A DNA stretch of 64,000 nucleotides from Euglena gracilis. Its lineage: Eukaryota; Euglenida; Euglenophyceae; Euglenales. Below are positions 38,762-49,046 of this stretch, in pieces (position 1 is the first letter of the stretch; every line of letters begins with the position of its first letter). The stretch is from NCBI GenBank assembly GCA_039621445.1, contig CP154956.1, positions 52,383,386 through 52,447,385 on the forward strand, in the 5' to 3' direction. The position numbers were made by a program, and so were the translations under genes. The notes below the pieces were generated by a model. The model made no database searches, was not told where the DNA came from, and saw nothing but the letters and a program-made list of their open reading frames with translations.

Positions 38762-41700
38762 CTCCGCCGCCCCGGGGGCGATCTGCACCACGACGTGCTT
38801 CTTCTTCCCGGAGGACAGCTTGAGGCGGCCCTCCGCAAAGTCGGCCGGGCCGAGGGCGAGGTTGACGTCCCGGATTGGGCTGTCGTTCAGCCGCGCCCCG
38901 CCGCCCTCGATGAGCCGGCGCGCCTCCGACCGGGTCTTCGTGAAGCCGCACGCCACGTACAGCTCCGCCACCGGGATGCCCGCCGCCACCTGTGGCAGGG
39001 CGGGGTGGGAGGCGCGTTGCCGAGGCGGGGGGGGGGGTGAAAATGGGCCCCCTGAATTCCACAGCAACCGAACAGAATGCATGCCGTTCAGAGATCGATT
39101 GCCACCAACGGAGGACACCTCCACAAAAAGTACGGGAAACCAAAATTTTGGAGAACATTTTTGTTCTCCCCAACCATTTGTTCCCGAAATTCTTTCTGAT
39201 GCACCTTCCTGACGTCTCTTTTACAGTAGGGGAACGATCCATTTTTGAACAGTTTGCTCACGACACTTATAAAATTAGAGGGTTTCTGGCAGCACTGTGG
39301 TCTGAAAAAGATTTGACACAAAATGCAAACTGCAATTTCCCCAAAATCTTCTTCATCATTAGAGTTCTCCACATGTTTCTCCCCCGCACAAATTCCTGTA
39401 TTTTGAGTATTCTGTAGAGGATGCACACGAGTTTAGTGAATCTGGACACAGGGGTACAATGCTTAGCCTAAAATTGCGGCTCAAACAGTGAATACAATAA
39501 AATATCCTCGAGCAAGGTAAGACCTCAAAGTTTCGGCTGGAGATTGCCTGCACTTTGAAGAAAACAGCACATGGACCAATAAAACTGAACTTGCATAAAA
39601 AAACTACAAAATATGAAACCAAGCGAAAAATGCATTACGGGCGGCCTTTCCCAGGTTTTGAAAGGTCGGGGAGGGGAAATTTGCTGGCGGATTTCGTCGT
39701 GACACAATGCCGGGGCGGCGGCACACCCGCTCGGGGGGCACCTCCACGCGGGGCAGGCCCTCCAGCGAGCCCCCGCCCCCGCCCCCAAACTGGGCGGCCA
39801 CCGCGCGGTGGATCTCCGCCAGGCAGCCGTCGCCGTGAAGCAGGCGGGTCGCCTCGTCCGCCAGCGCCCGCTTCGCGTCGTTCAGGGCGGCACCCTCCAG
39901 CGCGCTGAGCTCCGCGATGTGGGCCATCGGCAGCTCTGTGAAGATCTTGAGGAACCTGCGGGGCGGGCATCCGGACCGGGGGAGAGGGGCTTCGGCGGTG
40001 CTTTGGTGCGGGACACGCCACGAAAGCACGGAGCGGAGCGCGGATCACAAGCCGGGAATGCAGGATTGGAGGCACTACTCTGGACGCCACCCCTCCCCCA
40101 CACAACCTCGGCCATCAGTCAGGTGGACCTCACTTTTGCCAGATGCAGCATCATTGGGACCATAACCCCCCAATAGGCACCTTGAGTCACTCCGTCTGCG
40201 TTTCCTGTCTCGTTCAGGGGGGCTTAAGTAAAAAAAAAAACTCGTCCTGGCACAGTCAATGAAAAACCACAGGAAAAATTGCCAAAAAATGTATATGTAA
40301 GTTTAAAAAGCGCTTTCTGGACCAGCAGTTGGCTGGCTCAGGCCTAAGGGCGGTCCTTAAGCGGAATAAAACCCCTCATGCACCACTGTGAGCTCATCTG
40401 GGGCTGCCAAAATTCCACTAATAAAGCGACACCGCCACCTGATGACGTCGGCATCCGCGGTGTTGCGCCAGAACTGCCAGTAGTCGAACGGGGACAGCTT
40501 GTCCGCGTTGAGCCACACGGCCCCGCCGGCGGTCTTCCCCATCTTCCGCCCGTCGGAGGTCGTCATGAGCGGCGCGGTCAGGCCGAATAGCTGCACACCC
40601 GCTGCCTTCCGCCCCCGTCAGGGAGTTGGCCCCAAACCCGAGGTCGGCCCCTTTGCCCAATTGGTTCCCAGCCAACGACCCCTCCCCCCGCAGTCCACGG
40701 GTGGCAACGCCCTGGGCCGAGCTCCACGCCGTTCACGATGTTGCCCCATTGGTCGGAGCCGCCCATTTGGAGGGTGACCCCCAACCGCCTGCCACAGGAG
40801 AAATGCGGACGACCCCCCGATGCATTGACCGGAAATTCATTTCAAAACCAGAGAGTTATGCAATGTACATGGATTTTGAGCGGAGGGCGGATTTATCTCC
40901 AAATGGCGACTAAATATTCTGTTTTATTTGTACAAGCGATCCCTCCCGACTTGAGGCAAATGACAAAAAATATGCATTTCCTCCACACAATGTTTTTGTC
41001 TCAGTCCGGGGTGGAAGAGAGCCCAAAGACCAGGCACCTGCACCACATGAGGATGACCACGCAGTAAACAATGATATGGAAGAAGCTTGCCATATCAAAA
41101 AGGGTGGCACCCAATGGCCCCAAACTGGAAACAAAAAATGGGCTCCAATGTAACTTCCAAAATGACCCAGCACCCCAGCACCCCAGCACACTTGTTCAGC
41201 TCAACGAAATCATAGGCCTGCAGCAGCATGTAATTGAACTCCAGAAACGTCAGCGGAGACTCCCGCTCCAGCCGCTGCTTCACGCTCTCGAAATTCAGCA
41301 TGCGGTTGATGGTGAAGAGGGTTCCAACCGCAGAGCCACCTCGACGTCTGGTCACATTTTTCGAGAGAAAAGTTTTCGGTAGCGTTCAACAAATTTGACC
41401 CCCCCGAAGTTGATTTCACCTCGATTTGCAGCCTTGACAAAACAAATGGATGGATGGGGAGGTAAAAATGGTTGTCCTCATTTTTTTTTTGTAATTGACA
41501 GGTCCGTTTATGGATGTTTTGGTTGGAATGATTGTGGGGTCCTGATATCAAACATGGTATAATCCGTTGAATGTCGCATGCTTCTTTTCAGCTCTCAAGG
41601 GAAAAAAAGTGGGTCTCAACTTCGCGATTTTTGGTCATGTTTTCCATTGCCTGGCAGCAGCAAGACTGTGATCAATTTTATGTTTTAAAAATTACGAGAA

Positions 41701-42166
41701 CCCGTTTTTGGCGATGCTGGCTGCTGTTGTTCAAGGGTATGTGTACCAGTGGATTGCCCCTGTGGGACTTGTTGGTTTTCAGCCATCTGGGTGCGAGATG
41801 AATTGGTGAGCTGTTCGCAAAATAAGCCAAAAAAACTGTGAAAATGGGGACCAAAGTCATGAGTTAATGATGATAGCCAACTTTAAGGCAACCAAATTTG
41901 CATGCAAGAAGGAGGGGCACAAGCCTGGGGGGGGGGTGAATCAAGCCACTCTTCATGACAATTCTGTAATTACCGGAAAAGCGTTCCACATGGTCCACAG
42001 TTCCAATGGTCCAATTGAATGGTGAAACTGCAGGTGATTTTTTGGCCTTTGAGAGCACCCTGAGTGTAGTCCCGCAAGAAATCCAAATACTTCAGCTGGG
42101 CCAGCCAGTCGTCGTTGTTCACCATCACTGCCCCCGTGGGGCCGTCCCCAAAATCCAGGAACTGAT
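38762..42166 (-). CDS. tyrS: Tyrosyl-tRNA synthetase, bacterial/organellar type, N-terminal exons not found
   Basis: It charges tRNA-Tyr. Minus-strand exons: a 42066-42166 ([20 protein letters not shown]), b 41192-41325 ([26 protein letters not shown]), c 40718-40788 ([18 protein letters not shown]), d 40439-40613 ([37 protein letters not shown]), e 39727-39955 ([20 protein letters not shown]), f 38762-38989 (S4 RNA-binding part: VAACGF-like block, [30 protein letters not shown]). All five joins keep frame and match the family without gaps. Introns a-b and c-d are of the CAG/CTG type; the others are GT-AG. About 110 N-terminal residues, with the HIGH-type motif, are missing, as is a clear stop. 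The end of exon f is tentative. Confidence 0.85.
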
Positions 42167-42540
42167 ACACTCAGGCCTTGGCTTCAAAAGGAGGGGGGTG
42201 GCTGCAAAAGAACCCCAAAACTAGCAACACGAAAAAAATGGTCAAAAATGGAGGGAAAAACTCAACACAAATTCTTTTGAAAGTCCTCGAAATGATAAAT
42301 TTCTGCTTTTGTTTTCCAGGAAAAAAAAAGATTCCGTGACAGGACCAAAATCACAAAAAGCATGAACAAAACATTGTCTTGCAATTTGATTCTGCAATGA
42401 ACGTTTGCAAAAGACATCTTAAAATATCAATATGTGTCTGGATTTTGTCTGCCCGTGGACTCATTTTAGGGTTCAAATGTGCGGGTAAACAGATGAGAAT
42501 CAAAATCAATTGACTGGACCGGACTGGTTTAACGCCACCA

Positions 42541-42720
42541 ACAGACAACTACCACAGACAAAATGCACACCTCTGGGGGGCCATCTACGACAACGTCCAG
42601 CTGTTCCCCATTGGTAGCAGCCATTGCCATGCCATCTGCTGCACACAAAGCGACATGCACCGGTCCCTGCGATGCAAAGATGCCGTAGGGACGGTGGGAA
42701 ACTTGGACCATTCCACTGCG
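42541..42720 (-). other. Unassigned candidate exon, open and protein-like
   Basis: A minus-strand frame reads HRPYGIFASQGPVHVALCAA, DGMAMAATNGEQLDVVVDGP. It is more protein-like in composition than its surroundings. The PYG.F....G.V..A wording recalls a CoA-transferase family III block, but this is weak and exon ends were not resolved. It does not match tyrosyl-tRNA synthetase. Confidence 0.3.
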
Positions 42721-42779
42721 TTTCAGAGGCCACCCTCCACTTTCAAAATCCCAGCCGGCATTTTTCAAGAATCACTCCC

Positions 42780-43560
42780 CCACTTTCAACTCCCGCCGAG
42801 GGGGGGGGGTCCATCGCTGTGACCACTTAGGCCAAAACGGATCAAAATCAATGGGGTTTGACCAAAAATTTCGGCGGCTCCTGGGTGGCCACTTTTGGTC
42901 GTTCCAGGCTGACCCCACCTGGGGGAGGGAGGGGACTGAAAAACCAGTCAATCACTCTGAAAGAAAAACCAATCGGGGGCGGGGGGGGGGTGGACCCACC
43001 TAAAAAAAAGTGGATGCCTCAAGCTTGGTTTGGAATGGAATGAACGACCCAGGTGATATTTTTATCCTAAAAGTATCCTTCGCTTCACCACCTCTGGTGC
43101 AATGGTGGGACAAACCACCACACAAATGGAGGTCAAAGCTGCATATCAAGCGGGTGGGTGTTAGGCATTGCAGGTCCCACACAAACAAATAGAATGGGGA
43201 AGGAGTAACACAAGCCAGTGGCAGGGCACAGGGGGGGGGTTTTGATATTGGACCCCTTCGGAAAAATTGCAGAAGAATTGCGCAAATTGCGGCTTTGGGA
43301 ATTAACTTCTGCTGGAGGGGACTTAGAAAAATTTGCCACATGTGGTCATTTTGCCATTGATATAAATTTTATTATTCACGTCCCCCCCCCCCCAACAAAA
43401 GAGTCCAACAACATGACTTTTGTAATTTGGGAACATGCTGGTTCTGGAAATATAACATTTCATGGTGAAAAATCCCCCCCAAAAATGGCAAAAATTGACG
43501 AAAACTTTGGCAATATATATCAATCCCCCCCTGGTGGCAAGGGGTGAGACACCTGTGGGG
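42780..43560. other. Spacer DNA, no gene supported
   Basis: It has several G- or C-runs and AT-rich stretches but no reading with recognisable domains on either strand. It could be intron of the gene that includes TyrRS. Confidence 0.5.
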
Positions 43561-43675
43561 TGACCATTCCAAACCGTCGTGACAGCATCGCAGCACCTGA
43601 GGTGGGAGCAGAGACGTGGCAAAGTGGTCAACAGACAACCTGCGATGGCAAATCACCAAACTCATTGCATACTCT

Positions 43676-44113
43676 TCATCTTTGACCTTTCGATGGCGTC
43701 ACTTTTGAAACTGGACAATTCGTTGCCAATAAAAGGGTTTGGAATCTGGACTTCTTTTTTGTGCTGGTGTGCCTGTGGACTGACTCCATATATCTCTGAC
43801 AGCCTCCTTGCACGCACAGAGACACGCCTGCCACAAAGGGTACAAACAGGGAGATCAGCAGGTTGAAAGTGATGGACTCCGGCATCGTGTGCAGGGGAAG
43901 GCTCCTTCCGGGTAGCACCGCCCCTCGCCCCCTCAGGCCCTGTTCTCGGGAGGAGCCCCGGCGGCGGCACCGCTCCGGGAGTGGCCACTGGGGGGCGGCG
44001 GCCAGGAGCCTGCGACAGGCCAGCCGGCAGCGCTGGCAGCCCTGGGCGGGGAAACACGCTGTCAACACGACAGATACCACAGCCACCCGGAATGGCACGC
44101 TGAATGCCGCCAT
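43676..44113 (-). other. Candidate presequence exon upstream of TyrRS (1)
   Basis: From ATG at 44113 the minus strand reads MAAFSVPFRVAVVSVVLTAC, then a Cys/Arg-rich stretch (CQRCRLACRRLLAAAPQW). A hydrophobic start followed by a basic region is what an organelle-targeting presequence looks like. The segment is GC-rich like the proven exons. Exon boundaries and connection to TyrRS are not shown. Confidence 0.3.
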
Positions 44114-44414
44114 GAGCGGCAAAACCGGCCCTGTTCCTTAAAAAGGGCTGGACCCCAAGAGGTCGGAGAGGCCGGGATATCCATCTGCTGTGGCTGGGAA
44201 GTATTTGCAAGTGATCCCCACACCTGCGTCCGCCCCAACTCCTTTTTCTCCAGAAGACGCTTTCTCGAGAAAAACCACGGGCTGGGAGATGTCCTACCCG
44301 CCAGAATCAAACCAGAAACTCCTGATCGCCCAAATTGAACCAATTGCCAACCAGCCTCCCCCTTCCCACAGGTTGACTGATCCCCACACAAACACCAGTG
44401 AGCAGGAACGACGC

Positions 44415-44603
44415 GGGGGGGGGGGGGGCAGCGCACAGACCCGGGGGCAGCCACGGGGCGGTGGGGGTCCGGGAGGCGGCCGGGGCCAGGCGGGGGGCCA
44501 CGAAGGCCCCGGTGGCAGCCCGCCCTGCGGTGGGGGCCGCGGCGGCCAGCAGGACGGCGAGGCCCAGGGCCAGCGCCACGGCCGCGACGGGGCCTGCGGG
44601 GTG
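44415..44603 (-). other. Candidate presequence exon upstream of TyrRS (2), with FVAP motif
   Basis: After CCCCGCAG (a good 3' splice site) the minus strand reads GPVAAVALALGLAVLLAAAA, PTAGRAATGAFVAPRLAPAA, SRTPTAPWLPP: a strong hydrophobic core, a cleavage-like AxA, then F-V-A-P and an Ala/Pro/Ser/Thr/Arg-rich, acid-free stretch. This resembles a signal peptide plus transit peptide of a complex plastid. A GT-type donor may follow. No initiator Met is in the segment. Confidence 0.4.
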
Positions 44604-44739
44604 GGGCAGGGGAGGGGGAACGCAACACGGACAACAGGGTTTTTTTTTTAAGGACCCCCCGGGGGGGTCCAGAAAAACAGCCACAGTGCACACAGGGGGG
44701 GTCCAGGAGGGTGGAGGCAGGAGAGGGAGGAATACCCAC

Positions 44740-45285
44740 AGCCCAAGATGTGATTGAGAAAAAAACTGTGCCAGTGGCTTTTATGTCTCGAAAATTGACC
44801 GAGGGGCAACGAAAATGGACCCCCGGGGAGTTGGAGACGTATGCCATTATTTTGTCACTACAAAAACAGGAAAGTTGGATTGGATTGCAACCCGTTTTGG
44901 TTTTAACCGACCACCAAAGTTTGGAGTCTTGGACAAGGGAAGTCCTAGACACCCCCCAGTGGTCCGGTTGGGAGGAGGGCGAGATGACATCACATTTTCT
45001 CCAAGTATGATTTGACGGTGGGATATATCCCGGGTAAAGAAAATACCATAGCGGATATCCTTAGTCGGTGGGCATACGTAGCTTCACAGGCCCTAAGGGA
45101 CATAAGTAAGCACGGGTCGGCCGAAGACAAGGATGAAATGGAAAATTTTATCCGGGAGGAAAAATAAGAGGAAAAACAGTGTTTGGAGATAAGAATAAAA
45201 AACCAGCCCAATTTACGTAATGCCTGGATACGGGGGGTGACAACCCGTAGTGGCAAAAACGTAACGCCTGAAGAGTAAAAAGGAG
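44740..45285 (+). pseudogene. RNase H, element B copy 2 (uninterrupted)
   Basis: VPVAFMSRKLTEGQRKWTPG runs directly into ELETYAIILSLQKQESWIGL, LVLTDHQSLESW and, after the shared frameshift, VGYIPGKENTIADILSRW. A stop in the acidic tail (TAA near 45167, GAA-AAA-GAA in copy 1) is specific to copy 2. Confidence 0.88.
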
Positions 45286-45470
45286 ATTGCACAAGGAGGG
45301 GAACCGAGGGTGGGGTAGACCCAGGAGGAAAAAACACCCCTGTGGACACAAACTCATAAGGGCCCAGGAAATAAAATAAACGAGTTCATTTTTGGGATGA
45401 GAAAGTGGGGGGGGGAGACGACCCCTGTCCCGGAGACGGCTAAAAGTTCGAGGGGGGACACTCGTATGGA

Positions 45471-46996
45471 GTGGGGGACGCCCTGCCAAGTACGACCCCT
45501 AAGGATATTAAGCCCGTATGGGAGCGTGATTGGGGGGAAGCATATTCCCAATGCCCCACATGGAAAGAAAAATGGGTAGCTACCAAAGGCGGTTCAATGT
45601 GGCCAAAGGGCTTCAAAGTGCTAAATGGCCAATTGTTTTTTGAAGAAAAGTTGTGTGTGCCTGAAAGTTTTCAACACTTGGTGATTCAAGAAATTCACGA
45701 GTTTTTGGGGCACGTTGGCCCTGAAAAAGTTTGGAAACACGTGGCAATCCGTTTTGTTTGGGCTGATGAAAAGGCTGCAAAACAACTCAACCAAATTTGC
45801 AGCAAAAAATGTTCCACATGCCAAGCGCTTGTGAGGGGGGAGAGTTTGAAAGGACCGATCGAGTCCACACCCTTACCCCCTGCACTGATGACAAGTGTCG
45901 CCATCGATTTGTTTCGAATGCCAAGAGTTTTACACGATGGGGGGGAGTATGACACCCTAGCCCTTTGTGTGGATAGGCATTCGGGATGGATTGTGGGGGT
46001 TCCATGCAAGGAAAAGGGATTAACCGGTGCCAAGTTGGCTAAGGAAATGGTGAAAAATCAGTGGAGGCCTTTTGGGGTTCCTTCGGTCATCTCAAGTGAC
46101 CAAGGGAGCCATTTCACAAGCACTTGGTGGAAAACATTGTGAGCACTTTTGGGGATTCGGTTGGCATATTCCCAAGCGTACCACCACCAAGCAAACGGGA
46201 GGGTTGAGAGAGCCGGACAACAGGTAATGGAGGTGTTGGGAAATTGTATGTGGAGGAAAAAATTAATTGGGTTGAGGCTTTACCCCAAGTTTTGGACCGA
46301 ATTCACGACGTAAAGGGGGAAAGCGGGTTCAGCCCATATGAAATTATGACAGGAAGGGAAAGACCATTGGCAGGGGTACCCTACCAACCACCCAAAGAAT
46401 GTGAGGATTCGGTGGAGTTTTTCCGAAGGATGCAAGACATTGATGGGAGGGTGGCTAGGATACTCAGCAAGAATCATGAGGAGGAGGTGGCAAGGATAAA
46501 TAACGGGAGGAAAGAAATGGAACCCCTAAAGGTGGGGACGACGGTTTGGTATAGGAGTCCCGAGGGGTCGGGTGAGAAGCTTGACTCTAGGTGGGTAGGA
46601 CCTGGGGTCGTGAAAGGAAGAGAAGGAGAACGGAGTTATGTAATTGAGATAAAACCTGGGGTGGAGACGAAAGCTCATAGGAGTTTTTTGAATGAGTATC
46701 GAGAACCCCAAGTGGAATATACAGGAATACGTCTTTTTTACTATAAACGGACCGAAAAAGAGGAAGAGGCATTACCTGAAGAGTGGGAGGTGGAAAAAAT
46801 TCTAAGACACCGGAAAGGAAAAGGTGGAAAGTGGGAATTTTTGACCAAGTGGGTCGGATATGAGGACGGGGAGGAAACCTGGGAACCGGCTGGAAATTTC
46901 ATCCACAGATTCAGTGGGGAGTTTGTAAAGTATTGTCGTGAGAAAAAAGTGAAAATGGACATAATGTCCGAACTCAAAATTGACGGTGGGCCATAA
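45471..46996 (+). pseudogene. Integrase with chromodomain, element B copy 2
   Basis: Reading 45471-46142 is open across the HHCC part (CSKKCSTC) and both catalytic aspartates. A TGA at 46140-46142 (TGT in copy 1) cuts it before the Glu block. Reading 46244-46996 continues through the GPY/F-like part to the chromodomain (WEVEKILRHRKGKGGKWEFL, TKWVGYEDGEETWEP). The linker at 46714-46800 differs from copy 1 at many positions within about 90 bp. Confidence 0.9.
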
Positions 46997-47404
46997 GCTC
47001 TTGAGTGAGCTAGGAGGCCTTGATTCAAGATTGTGGGAAGGCAAAGTGCTGTTTTTAACCCAACACCAAAATTCAAAAACCGAATTTGCACGTCCGTGTG
47101 GGTGTGAGTGCACGCACACACGCATGAGCGTGTAAATGAGAGAATGTACAAATGCAAGATTTTGCGAAGAAGAGTGGAAATTGGAGAAAAAGGCCCTGCA
47201 AGGGGGCCAGGAGTGCAAGGGGCACCTCAGTGCATTTGCCGCCGCATTGCTATTATATTCGCCCCACTGCGCTCATTGCCCCACCGCACTTTCTATATTT
47301 GCCCTCCCCTCCTCTTCCCTCCCGGTGTTGTTAGGGTTTGGAGATTGATTCTTTGAGATGATGGGTTACATTGTGGTTGGGAGTCCTTGGTCACATTATG
47401 AGCC

Positions 47405-47895
47405 CCCTTCGGTTTGACAAAAATCCCCCCGACCCGATGAGAGGGGGGGGGGGCGCTTAATTTTTTTTGGATAAAAATCCCCCCGGCCCGAGGAGGGGGG
47501 CGCTTGATTTTTTGACAAAAATCTCCCCGGCCCGAGGAGGGGGGGGGGGCTTGATTTTTTTGATAAAAATCCCCCCGGTCCGAGGAGGGGGGGGGGGCGC
47601 TTGATTTTTTTTGACAAAATCCCCAACCCGAGAAGGGGGGGGCATGATTTTTTTTGGCAAAAATCTCCCCCGGCCCGAGGAGGGGGGGGCGCTTGATTTT
47701 TTTTGACAAAAATCTCCCCGGCCCGAGGAGGGGGGGGGGCTTGACAAATTTGAACCAAAAATCCCCCCGGCCCGAGGAGGAGGGGGGGGCGCCAACCGAA
47801 TTTTTACCAAAAAGCCCCCGACCCGTTGGAAAAGGGGGGGGGCTGATCTTGGTGAACACCCTCATACCACCCGTGAGAAGCGCGGGGGGGGGCAG
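47405..47895 (+). repeat. G-run tandem repeat of element B, copy 2
   Basis: Same array of about nine 48-bp units as at 20898-21395, with changed G-run lengths. Confidence 0.85.
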
Positions 47896-48117
47896 CCAAA
47901 TATTCATTGGTTGGTGAACCGAGTCTTTCCCAAAGGTTTGAAGGCACTTGAAAGCCATAGTCCCTGAATTTTATTTCCCGTTTGTTGGTTCAAGGGAGCA
48001 TGTGTGGGACATAGGCTTTGGGTGAAGGAGTGCCGATTGGAGGAGTTCCCCCCCTCTTTGTTGAGGAAGGGGGGGTGGCGAGTTTTTGGTGTCCGACTAA
48101 GGTCGCAAGGGAGGGGG

Positions 48118-48975
48118 TGTCGGCCGCCGGCTTTCGCCGGCAGCCAAAAATTGCCAGAAAGCGCAAATTTCAAAGTCGCGGGTAACATCCAGTCAGTCAG
48201 AGAAACCTGCGACTTAAATTGGAAGCGGGTCAAATTTCAAAGACCTTTCAAATTCTGTTTTTTTCACAGAACTTGAGGGGTTGTCCCCATTATTTGGCAA
48301 AGAAGGGGTACATTTGTATTGAATTTGGCTTTGGCATTCTTGGTTGGAATTGGAAGTGTGGATTGCATTGTTGGTGGACGTTGAATTGCAATTAAACATT
48401 GGTTATTGAAGTCAATTTGGTTGTTGAAATCAAGAAGGAGTCAAGACCCTACAACACCGCCACCTTCACCGCCTTCCACTATACCCCCTACCCCTCACCT
48501 CCTTGGCCCCAGGTTTGCACATTTTCACACATTCACATTTCACAGGTTTCGTTTTCAATTCTTCACATTCAGCTACTTTCAGTTTCTCACTCTCAAAGTT
48601 TGAAGTTTCAGTCGGCTGTGGGTTGGTTTTGCCTTCAAGGTGTGCAAGAGAGTGTGAGCGAGTTTGAGAGAGAGAAAGAGAGGAAAGTGAGATTTCATTT
48701 CAAATGGCAGATTTTTCGTTTTTCACAAAAAAAACATTGAAAAAACGATCCTACGCGCCGGCTGGGGTTGGGGAAACCACCTGGGTGAAAAAATGGGGGT
48801 TGGGTTGAGCCCACCAATTCCCCGAGAAAGCGCAGGCCCCACCCCGGAAACACCCACCCCCCTGCTGTCGGTGGTTATCCACGACAGCGAGGACCCCCCC
48901 CCGGGCCCTCGGCCCACCGGGACTCGCCGGTCGCGGGGGCGACCGGCGGCGCACAGGGGGTGGGGCCGGCGACCA
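48118..48975 (+). repeat. 3' LTR of element B, copy 2
   Basis: 858 bp, TGTCGG...GACCA, preceded by the polypurine tract AAGGGAGGGGG and followed by the same CTGGTACACAAC flank as copy 1. Confidence 0.92.
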
Positions 48976-49046
48976 CTGGTACACAACACCTCCATGCCCC
49001 AAAGACTAGTGAAAAGTCTTTCCTGGTGGAAAAAACATGGAAACCC

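Larger units (their letters stand above)
44734..48975 (+). mobile_element. Element B, 5'-truncated copy (RNase H to 3' LTR), copy 2
   Basis: It contains uninterrupted RNase H (44740-45290), integrase, chromodomain, the G-run tandem array and the 3' LTR. It holds the empty target site of the mini LTR element at 44820-44830. It arose by the segmental duplication, not by retrotransposition, as shown by the internal start and the shared right flank. Confidence 0.92.

Noticed and set aside
44062-44952. 296-residue minus-strand frame spanning the left breakpoint of copy 2
   Set aside because: It joins antisense element B RNase H to spacer DNA, so it is a chance fusion; only the FVAP-containing part was kept, as a low-confidence exon candidate.
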